A stretch of 60,000 nt of DNA, from positions 4,453,703 through 4,513,702 of the forward strand of contig NC_088301.1 in assembly GCF_032854445.1 (NCBI RefSeq). The letters run 5' to 3'. Each line of letters opens with the position of its first letter. The stretch's first letter is position 1. Below the pieces are notes generated by a model. That model did no database searches, was not told the DNA's origin, and saw only the letters and a program-made list of their open reading frames with translations. Source of the stretch: Liolophura sinensis. Its lineage: Eukaryota > Mollusca > Polyplacophora > Chitonida > Chitonidae. The position numbers were made by a program, and so were the translations under genes. This document shows, piece by piece, positions 50,301-57,325 of the stretch.

Positions 50301-53300
50301 TAATATAGAATGTACATGAGTTGTTGTGATCGGTGATTGTAGAACTTATCGTGCTGCTGATAGTGATGCAGAGGGCAAAGCTAGACAGAGGGAGCAGGAA
50401 AATGCCCAGCTGCGAGAAGAGGAGCGACGACAACGGGAGGATGAGCGTCGGCGCCAGGAGGAGCAACTCAGACAGTGGGAGGATGAAAGGAGAGAGACAC
50501 TGAAGCGGCTTGAGGATGAGAGAAGGGACAGAGAACGAGATAACCAGCTGGAGAGACAACAGCTCTTGGCTGATCAGGAGATGCTAGATCTCCTTGACAA
50601 TGCCAGGAGACAGGAGGAGCAGCAACGACGACGGAGGCAAGAGGAAGAAGATCTACAGAGACAACGGGATGAAGAGGAAGAGGAGGCGTACCGCAGGCAT
50701 AAACAAGAGGAAGAGGAGGAATATCGCAGGCGTGAGGAAGAGCAGGCAGCATTGCAGAGGCAGCAGGAGGAGGCAGACAGAAGGCGTATTGAAGAGCAGC
50801 GACAACGCCTGCAGAATGATGAGCTTCTGAAAGCAGACACAGATGAGCAGACAGAAGAGGTGAGAATAGCAAGGCCACCAATTCCTAATTGTCAATCTCT
50901 ACTGAGTGTATGGCACAAGCTGGTTGTTGTTAGAAGGTTTCTTTGAAGGCGTAAATTTAAAGTTGTTTTTAAGATAATGTTTGTTGGTTACAACCAAGTC
51001 CTCTCTGAAATATTATTATACATCATTGCAGTTTACTGGAGATACTGCTCTTTGTACATTCACTTTTATGACATGCATGTTTTATGTTTGATTTGATTAT
51101 GTGCTTCCCCTTGTGTGATTCTTGTGCAGTCCAGACTTTTTGGGTTTTACTTTTGAAAGCAAATAGATGGCATAGTTTCATTTTTTGAGCAAGAAAAAAG
51201 ACAACCCTATTGTTCCCAGTATAAAGTGACCAATAGAGCCACATTATCTTGTCAGGAGTTGTCCAGATTCCCGTCTCCACCTCCCATACATACAACATCT
51301 CCAGACAGAGAACTGTCAGAAGAGGATAAAGCCAGAAAGAAAGCAGAAAGTATGTGATATGTACCAAAAGGATGTGTGTTACATGTATATATTTATATAG
51401 CTGTTTGTAGATAAACTCATTGCTTATTGCTCTATTTGACTGCCCCCTGACTGAGGGTGCATCCTGTTCACCTGGTAATCATCTAGTCAGAGGCTTATTT
51501 CCATGAAGTTTGTCAGGTATACTCAGCAGTGTATCAGTGATATCCTCTTCCCAATCTCTGCACCAATATGTGATAATGAGTCTTTTTCACTCAGCAGCTA
51601 AGAATGAATAAAAATAAATTTTGTTTAAGCCTTACTTGATAGTTAGCATTGAGGTGACACTGAAACCAAAAATGTCCTGTTGAGTGGATAAAAATGACAT
51701 ACCTCAGGATGATATATAATTGGTCTGTATTTTTACCTACATGTATATGTATGATGTTTCAGCTACAAATTTATGGAGTTTTGGCAATATATTTAGGTTT
51801 TGCTAGTCTCTGCTTTAATTCAGAAAACATTTACAGTCAAAGTTAGAGAAGGGTGTGTCCTGTACTGGCTTTAGGTATTGCTGATCAGTATGTCTTCTTT
51901 TGTGACCTTCAGAAGAGCGTTTACAATCTGAGTTAGATAAAGCGAGAGAACAGAGGAGAGCTGTAGAGAGACAGAGGGAGGAACTGGTGAAAAGGGCCAA
52001 GTTACTGCAAACCAAAACACAGAACCGTAGGAATCATGGTAAACCAGACTTGTTCACAACCATGAAAAACACTACTGCATTGTGAACTGTGGATGAAGAT
52101 GAGCTTATCACCACCTGGACCTTGTGTAAAGGAAGATAACTATAATGGAGCACAGTACAGCACCTTGCCTTTATCTCGGTTCTTGGGCCAAAACTCAAGG
52201 GTTTTTTTTCTCATTCTTCAGGCACAATCATAACAAAATTTCTTTTATTTTTAATGAAAACAAAAAAAAATTTAAAAAGTATGTGGTATATATATTTCTT
52301 AGGATGATGTTTAAAAATGTTTACAGTATAACGTGCTATATGCCAATTTTATAACTGTAAAGTACTCACTCTAGTGATATGTCAAAATATGTTAGTAATG
52401 AGGTTTTTTTGCGTTGTCTTACACCTGGTGAAATTGCAGTGCCTACTCATCGTTCAAGACTACAGTAGATTGATTGCAACTGTCATTAAACATGTTGTTA
52501 AACACTGCCTAAATGCTGTACTGTTTCAAACTTCTGAAGAATTGCGGGAAAGTGGGAAAAAATACTTATGACATTATTGATGATTTTTTTTTTTTTTCAT
52601 ATTTCAAACTTTAGCCAGAGATGTATGGAAAAAGCGATACTTTGAGGAGAAAAAGAAAACATCACCGTTAGAAGATCAGTGTAACAGACTACGACAGGAA
52701 GTGGAGCAGATACATCGTAAACTGATGTCTACTTTAGAAGGTCCAAAAGATCATAAAGGTGGCAAGATATCAAATAACATACCCTCAGAAAAGGTAAGCA
52801 GGACTACAGCTGGTAGTCATTCTCTACCAAGATTAACGAGTTGTCACATTTGTGTCTATGCGCTAATTCCTGCAGAACAGGGGCCTGTCTGGCTCAGATT
52901 GTTAAAGTGCTTACTCCTTGCGACTATAAGGCACTTGACCAATTGGGTTAGGTGTTCAAATTGAAATCTTGCTTTTTTCGGTAGTAGATTGAAGTCCAGA
53001 GGTTTTTCGGTTACCTGTAAATCCAATGGCTGGCATACAAGTGAAAATTTTTTTTAGCACAGCATTAAAACACCAATTAAGTAAATAAATAGATAATTTC
53101 TGAAGGAAAAAACAAAAATAGGCTGCAGTGAATCGCAGCAGTTCCCAATTCCAGTTTGTAAAAACTCCTGCCTTCAATAAAACAGTCCAAATGTACTCTT
53201 TTGCTACTACCAGTACTACATCCCAATTTTCAGTGTATGTGTGCTCATTTCCCATGTACTGACCAGTACTTTGTAGGCAAAATTGAGTGTTTTTTCAACT

Positions 53301-56296
53301 GAAATTGAGTTTTCTTGTGTTTCAGCTGTCTGTTTGAGATACTAAAATTGAATATTTTTATGGGTCTATTGGTGAGAATCGCCAGAGGCCCATTATAGAG
53401 GCATGAAAAACTGTGATGAAATTGCCGGAAGTAATTTCACCCAAGTACAACATGTCAGTGTGCTTTATGAAGCATACCATTTGTTATGGTCAAATATTAG
53501 CTTCCTTTCTTGATGTTTTCTTCATTGTTTTGATGGGATTTATATGTTATGATTATGCATTGAATGAAAATTTTAATTATGTTTGGAGTTGTGCTTTCAA
53601 TTATTATTCATTTAGTTTCTTGTCATGAAAGGGTATTGAATGCGCTTGTGGTATTTTGAGGATCGTGACGGTACATGTTACATACTAGTCACCTTGACTG
53701 GCTGTGATAGCATATATAGGGAAATGATTTACACCATGTAAGGTAGCCTAAGGTAGGTACATGTTGACCTATCAGTGATTTCTGTAGAGAGAAGCAAGTG
53801 CAGTGAAATACAATGATCATGAGAACAGTTAGCATGCAGAAACTCTTCAGATATATACTACACACTGCCAGTAAATAAAGCACAAATAATAAATTTTTGT
53901 CTTCTAACGTAGACCTACATTTGGATTTAGCGTAACAAGTGTATCATGCTTTGACCCCAAAACGACAGTTGTTTGTGTATACAGAAATGTTTCGACAGGT
54001 AAAAAGAAATTACCAGTTGCATTAGGCAAGTTACCATAGAATGAAATAATACTGCAACCCCTGCTGTGAAAACAAAATGAAAAGGTAAAGTTTTCAGTGA
54101 GTGAGTTATTGGAATAGACCCAGTAGGCCAACAGGTTGAGGTGTAATAAATAAATTCCTTGTGAGGAAGCGCTGAAATAATAAATTTATTTTAGAATGTT
54201 ATGACAAGTCGTAATTCTGGGCAATCAACATGTACGTACATGTACTTGTAATCCTAAATGTAACTACAAGAATCTCTGTACCGGTAGGTCCATGTAGGCC
54301 TGTACATGTATGCACATATGTGTCTTTTGATTTTCTCAACCTCCTTCACTCAATCATCTTCACACTTTCCAGGTGTATTGCTGGGACTCAGAATAGTGAA
54401 GTGTTGAATGTTTTCAAAAAATGTGTACTGCAGTAGGCTTACCCAGTAGTTTCTCTCTTGGAAAAGTAGGGACTACAGCACTACCTCTGAAAATTATCTG
54501 TAGTATTGCTTAAACCCTTGAGTTACTGCTCAAGAGTTGATTTTCCTAATTTCATCAATGCCAACAAACTTATTATACAAAGTTTTCATGGTCCATTGAA
54601 GAAGTTATCTGTTAAATTGTGGAATGAGCTGCTAGTAATCGTTTGCTGTATGTGATGAACATTTGGATATAATTCAGAAAAGATTGAAAAAAATGTTGAC
54701 AGATTGTACAAGTCTTTTATGTTTTTTTTCTTGCCATATTTGTACTGTTGAGATACAACTGTACAGTGTAAGAACCAAAACCTTAATTTGTTACCACATA
54801 CAGCAGTGGTACAAATAATGAAGACTCCTGAAAAAAAAACTTGGCGGCAAACTGCATTGTGGAGCTGAAGATATTAGCGCCACCTGACGTTATTATTGCC
54901 ATACCTGACGTCAGGGGGAGGAAACCAGTCAGACCGCGTGCACTCTCATGCATTCACTAGCACTACGCTAATGTGAAATCAAAACAACCGAAAGCCGAAG
55001 TAGGTCAAATTATTCATGAGGACCGATTTGGTAGAGACCAAAGCAGCTTACTATGTGTCATGTTTAATTTCATCCGCTTCCAAAAATTGCCTTCTTAAAT
55101 CTAATCAACGCAGAGAGTCATGAAGAACTTCAGATATGTTCAAATTGAGTTGATGTAAATTTTGGATATTTCTTTCAAAAACCAACCTCAAATTGAATAA
55201 ACATAGCCATTAATTGAGCTTTTTAATTCAATTGACGGACCAAATACACTCTCGTTCAGACAACTTCTATGAACCCATGCTGTATTTTCTGAACCTTGTA
55301 GAGCATGCATGTACACGTAGCAAGGTGATTTGTAATTTTTGCATGTCAGTAATTTTTGTGAAATATGTATATGGCTTTTATGCACTGTAAAGCTCTACAG
55401 CAAAATTTGACAGGCATAGAAAACAGTGTAATGCGATAACACATGTGAAAGGCGCGTATTGACAGGTGTAAAGCCCTGTTTTAATGTTAGTATCTGTCTC
55501 CTGATTGTAATGCAGCAGAACTTTAGGTAAACTTTATTCAACGTTTAAATCATGATGGACTGTAGAGCACCTGGGCCTGGATCCTGTTTTAATTCTGTAT
55601 GCCTTTAAACTTGATCCCCATTTCAAAGTTTTTTCTTATTTTCAGAATAATTTCAAAATCCAGGCCACCAAACTGCAACATGAAATAGAAGATTTAAAAC
55701 GGAGAGCAGAGAATGCAAAGATGAAGTTAACTGCAGAAATGAAAGTAAGCGGTGATATTGACAGATTCTGACGTGAAGTTCTCATAATTAGTGAGAAAAA
55801 AAAATGTATATGTAGGTCTGATTTTCAGAAAACTTGCAGAAAAAAACTTCACGGCTTAGCTAAGCCAGCAAATAACTTAATACTAATCAAAAGTAATGTG
55901 TGTTCAGATGTAGTAATTGATTAATGACAGTTTCGATTAGATGCCCATACTGGATGTAACTTGTATTAATATCTACACCCCTTAGTTTCTTTAGCAGCTA
56001 GCTAGTTTCATCCTCTCAATAAAATGGAAATTTTGGATTTGGAATTCTGAGATGTTAAAAAGTCTGTTTTGATACATTTTTGCAGAAAGCTAAGCGCATT
56101 GCTAAAGCGTGTTGTCTGTTTTTGTGCACAGTTGCGAAACCAGGCTGAGACGGAACTTAGGGCATTGAGAGCGGAGCTGACGCAGAAGAAAATCAACCTG
56201 ACTTTATCTCGTTCTCAACAGATGGCAACCCTATCAGCCAGTAATAATGATATGGCTTATATGACCCCCAGACCCATGGTCTCTCCAAGATCCTGA
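35314..56296 (+). CDS. SPATA1: Spermatogenesis-associated protein 1 homologue, complete 12-exon coding region (792 aa)
   Basis: Join 35314-35370, 44136-44242, 45178-45295, 46011-46064, 46892-47129, 49156-49780, 50343-50859, 51256-51349, 51913-52038, 52615-52793, 55646-55744, 56132-56296. Phases agree and the frame is open to TGA 56294-56296. The N-terminus (RPSSEQLVDLHIYVVP, later SAGFIR and FMKCVGRSLTRVKPKQEYQL) and the C-terminal RDVWKKRYFEEKKKT match animal SPATA1, a sperm/ciliary protein reported to bind IFT20 in flagellum assembly. Layout: residues 1-115 conserved N-terminal domain; about 190-400 Pro/Ser/Arg-rich and probably disordered; 400-572 Glu/Arg/Gln-rich coiled coil; about 580-740 conserved C-terminal domain. 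Human SPATA1 is about 459 aa, so exons 6-7 are a large expansion. Homology is firm; function here is inferred. Confidence 0.88.
39036..39125 (+). mobile_element. SINE 3' fragment
   Basis: 'aagtgaaaaattcttgagaa' followed by 'tgtaaaacaccaatctaata' and aataaataag, the tail shared with the copies at 44360-44469 and (reverse) 57200-57325. Confidence 0.65.
42440..43500 (-). mobile_element. Decayed non-LTR (LINE) retrotransposon, C-terminal reverse-transcriptase part
   Basis: The minus strand reads, in order, a WCHYHEMFLTTDK segment (about 43470-43430), a YCCTI segment followed by an in-frame stop where such elements usually have Trp (about 43135), RAARLIL (about 43085), AYLYKILN (about 42975), and GLKVWNSL (about 42810). 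This order is typical of the region after the RT palm in Jockey/CR1-like elements. Frameshifts and stops break it, so it is inactive. The 5' parts (endonuclease, RT core) are absent. Outer limits are uncertain. Confidence 0.7.
44136..44242 (+). CDS. SPATA1: SPATA1 coding exon 2
   Basis: 107 bp, phase 0 in and phase 2 out (TTCCAG|CTGGTA, ATACG|GTACAG). Encodes LVDLHIYVVPPDIWRRKHND and the NETISAGFIR block diagnostic of SPATA1. Confidence 0.88.
44360..44469 (+). mobile_element. SINE 3' portion in SPATA1 intron 2
   Basis: Contains 'gatggtcatgggtttcctcc', 'gctggccgccgtcgtgtgag', 'tgaaatactcttgagtacag' and 'taaaacaccaatcaaataaa'. The order is the mirror of the 57200-57325 copy. The 5' head is not clear. 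Rest of intron 2 (44470-45177) is AT-rich with nothing recognised. Confidence 0.75.
45178..45295 (+). CDS. SPATA1: SPATA1 coding exon 3
   Basis: 118 bp, phase 2 in and phase 0 out (TTTCAG|AGTACA, ACACGG|GTAAGT). Encodes VHPENKVFTLRDDIEQQLGL, DLTPKDYVFMKCVGRSLTR, which reads like a small beta-grasp-type domain (inference). Confidence 0.88.
45500..45690 (+). mobile_element. Degenerate tRNA-derived SINE in SPATA1 intron 3
   Basis: A B-box-like 'aggttcaaatccagatcctg' (45533-45552) follows a tRNA-like head, and the 3' end 'gcatcaaacataaatcaagc' resembles the family tail. The 113-codon minus-strand ORF across it is not a gene. Confidence 0.5.
46011..46064 (+). CDS. SPATA1: SPATA1 coding exon 4
   Basis: Eighteen codons, phase 0 to 0 (TTGCAG|GTCAAA, CCCTTG|GTGAGT). 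Encodes VKPKQEYQLKIKNFLPPL, conserved in SPATA1. Confidence 0.87.
46149..46669 (+). repeat. 23-bp minisatellite in SPATA1 intron 4
   Basis: About 22.6 units of 23 bp, consensus 'ccatgctggagacctgac' + 'ctaat', starting 85 bp after exon 4. Unit length is nearly constant although the sequence is well diverged, suggesting an old array. The rest of the intron, to 46891, is plain AT-rich sequence. Confidence 0.93.
46892..47129 (+). CDS. SPATA1: SPATA1 coding exon 5
   Basis: 238 bp, phase 0 in and phase 1 out (TTATAG|GCGTAT, CCAG|GTAAGA). Starts with the conserved AYLPEVYLLEVSPGERHLYG and runs into a polar segment (RYSEEDLDRYNSRERLNLEN). Confidence 0.87.
47130..48500 (+). other. SPATA1 intron 5, first part
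   Basis: AT-rich intron sequence without recognised elements. The minus-strand ORF 48410-48117 has no family motif. Confidence 0.5.
48640..49105 (+). repeat. Compound 27-bp/73-bp tandem array in SPATA1 intron 5
   Basis: Three ~27-bp units 'cttgccttgtctcacgactt' + 'acactag' (48829-48900) are followed by a 73-bp period ('cttatacttgtacagtggag' at 48951 and 49024). All share the 'gctttgtctcaccctat' core, and degenerate versions reach back to 48540. Open plus-strand frames here (48788-49131) are repeat translations. Confidence 0.85.
49156..49780 (+). CDS. SPATA1: SPATA1 coding exon 6 (disordered Pro/Ser/Arg-rich region)
   Basis: 625 bp, phase 1 in and phase 2 out (GTTTTAG|GTGCTA, CAAAG|GTAAAG). 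Encodes about 208 residues of low complexity rich in Pro, Ser, Arg and Gln (SSPRLSPKPALPPN, SASPPPSPDKHRSNQSKRG). This segment has no counterpart of similar length in human SPATA1. GC content is clearly higher than in the flanking introns, supporting an exon. Confidence 0.85.
50343..50859 (+). CDS. SPATA1: SPATA1 coding exon 7 (charged coiled coil)
   Basis: 517 bp, phase 2 in and phase 0 out (ATTGTAG|AACTTA, GAAGAG|GTGAGA). Encodes about 172 residues dominated by Glu, Arg, Gln and Asp (LREEERRQREDERRRQEEQL, RRQEEEDLQRQRDEEEEEAY), a single-alpha-helix or coiled-coil segment. The purine-rich composition opens other frames on both strands, which are shadows. The preceding intron (49781-50342) is AT-rich and featureless. 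Confidence 0.87.
51256..51349 (+). CDS. SPATA1: SPATA1 coding exon 8
   Basis: 94 bp, phase 0 in and phase 1 out (TGTCAG|GAGTTG, GAAA|GTATGT). Encodes ELSRFPSPPPIHTTSPDREL and SEEDKARKKAE, a short linker leading into the C-terminal helical domain. Flanking introns 7 (50860-51255) and 8 (51350-51912) hold nothing recognised. Confidence 0.84.
51913..52038 (+). CDS. SPATA1: SPATA1 coding exon 9
   Basis: 126 bp, phase 1 in and phase 1 out (CTTCAG|AAGAGC, CATG|GTAAAC). Encodes KERLQSELDKAREQRRAVER through KTQNRRNH. Reading on into the intron gives 15 more codons to a TGA at 52083-52085, a possible truncated isoform if the intron is retained. Confidence 0.86.
52615..52793 (+). CDS. SPATA1: SPATA1 coding exon 10
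   Basis: 179 bp, phase 1 in and phase 0 out (TTTAG|CCAGAG, GAAAAG|GTAAGC). Encodes ARDVWKKRYFEEKKKTSPLE and LRQEVEQIHRKLMSTLEGPK, the best-conserved part of the SPATA1 C-terminal domain. Intron 9 (52039-52614) before it has a ~15-base T run. Confidence 0.9.
52794..55645 (+). other. SPATA1 intron 10 with a SINE
   Basis: 2.85-kb AT-rich intron. Apart from the SINE at 52881-53097 nothing is recognised. Small ORFs show no motif. Confidence 0.6.
52881..53097 (+). mobile_element. tRNA-derived SINE, near full length
   Basis: Head 'gggcctgtctggctcagatt' with an A-box-like tggctcagattg (52890-52901), a weak B box (gtgttcaaattgaa, about 52952-52965), then a 3' end 'agcattaaaacaccaattaa' and gtaaataaatagataa. 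This copy links a tRNA-like head to the 'aaaacaccaat' tail seen in several fragments in the window. Confidence 0.7.
55646..55744 (+). CDS. SPATA1: SPATA1 coding exon 11
   Basis: Thirty-three codons, phase 0 to 0 (TTTCAG|AATAAT, ATGAAA|GTAAGC). Encodes NNFKIQATKLQHEIEDLKRR and AENAKMKLTAEMK, coiled coil of the C-terminal domain. Confidence 0.88.
56132..56296 (+). CDS. SPATA1: SPATA1 terminal coding exon 12
   Basis: Fifty-four codons plus TGA (GCACAG|TTGCGA). Encodes LRNQAETELRALRAELTQKK, INLTLSRSQQMATLSASNND and MAYMTPRPMVSPRS. An upstream AG at about 56084 would put the conserved segment out of frame. The last codons and the stop belong to a unit repeated in the 3' UTR. Confidence 0.88.
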   Translation: MRNQAETELRALRAELTQKKINLTLSRSQQMATLSASNNDMAYMTPRPMVSPRS

Positions 56297-56580
56297 GAAA
56301 CCGCTCACCCTTACTCTAGACCCTCTTTTTGTGCCTACATGTGTACATCCCCAGACCCATGGTCTCCACAGGACCCTGAGAAACCAGCCCCCCTTACTCT
56401 AGATCCTCTTTCTGTGCCTACATCACCATCATATGACTGAAAAATTGTTAAGTACGACTTTAAACCCCAAGCACTCACTCACTCTTTCTGTGCCTACATG
56501 TGTAGACCCCCAGATCTATGGTCTCCCCAAAATCCTGAGAAACCAGTTCCCCTTTATCTAGAGCCCCATCTAATGTCCTA
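56257..56580 (+). repeat. Tandem triplication of the SPATA1 stop-codon region
   Basis: Three copies of an ~85-bp unit: about 56257-56344, 56345-56423 plus its tail at 56482-56505, and 56506-56580. Shared blocks are 'cccagacccatggtctc', 'tcctgagaaacc', 'ttactctaga' and 'tgtgcctacatgtgta'. Copy 1 contains the last eight codons and the stop; the others lie in the 3' UTR. Confidence 0.9.
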
Positions 56581-57195
56581 CTGTACGCCCCCATTAGGAC
56601 ATTATCTATGTAGTGTTGTCATAGGTTGATGTTATACACAAGCAAAGTCATATAAAATTGATTTACGAGTTTTCAGCTACTTGGCCTAGGAAGCTAGCTG
56701 ATCTTTCCTGTCCTGTTATGGAGTAGTTTTGACTTTTCCGCACACTGCTTGATTTTTTTAAATGTTCAGTTTACATGCTGTGTGAGCATCGAGTTACGCA
56801 GATGATAATGAAGTGTGACATACATCTATGAGGGTAAAGTCCGACATACATGCATGCAGCTGTCAACTAGTAACTATTACTTGTATGTTTTGTTCAGAGC
56901 TGAGCATGTATGCACTGATTTCCATCTTCACTAGACTAATACACAAGTAGCATAACTCTGAATAAACAAAAGTTTCATATAGGCTCAATATTTGAGAATT
57001 TCATTTAATTGTCACTCCTGGTGATGGCAAAATATAATGTTGAGATATTGAGTCTAAATTTAGCTCTTTTATATTTTTTATTTCAGTAACATGTAACGCT
57101 TAATAAGTGGATCTACTGTATACCAAAACTACATGCATAAAATTGTATAAAGGGAGATAACCTCAATAACCTTTCAGGAGAGCCCTTGAAGTTGA
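56297..57195 (+). other. SPATA1 3' UTR (extent uncertain)
   Basis: Non-coding after the TGA. The first polyadenylation signal AATAAA is at about 56961-56966 (ctgaataaacaaaag). A further AATAAA lies at 59500-59505. Which is used is unknown. Confidence 0.5.
56424..56481 (+). mobile_element. 5'-truncated SINE tail with 18-bp target-site duplication
   Basis: The 58-bp insert (caccatcatatgactgaaaa ... gcactcactca) is flanked by identical 18-bp direct repeats, ctctttctgtgcctacat, at 56406-56423 and 56482-56499. This is the signature of LINE-assisted retrotransposition. It interrupts the second copy of the 3' UTR triplication, so it inserted after that duplication. Same tail as the SINE at 22257-22544. 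Confidence 0.92.
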
Positions 57196-57199
57196 GTAT

Positions 57200-57325
57200 T
57201 TATTTATTTGATTAGTGTTTTACGCCGTTCTCAAGAATATTTCACTTATACAATGACGGCCAGCAGGATGGTGGCAGGAAACCGGGCAGAGCCTGGGGAA
57301 AACCCACAGCCATCCACATACGGTC
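57200..57325 (-). mobile_element. SINE 3' portion, reverse orientation
   Basis: 'tttatttatttgattagtgt', 'tttacgccgttctcaagaat', 'acaatgacggccagcaggat' and 'ggcaggaaaccgggcagagc' are the reverse complement of the body and tail seen at 44360-44469. It is the best-preserved fragment of this family here. Confidence 0.8.

Noticed and set aside
50468-50895. Minus-strand ORFs (137, 88 and 80 codons), Ser/Leu/Cys-rich
   Set aside because: Antisense shadows of the purine-rich coiled-coil exon 7 of SPATA1.
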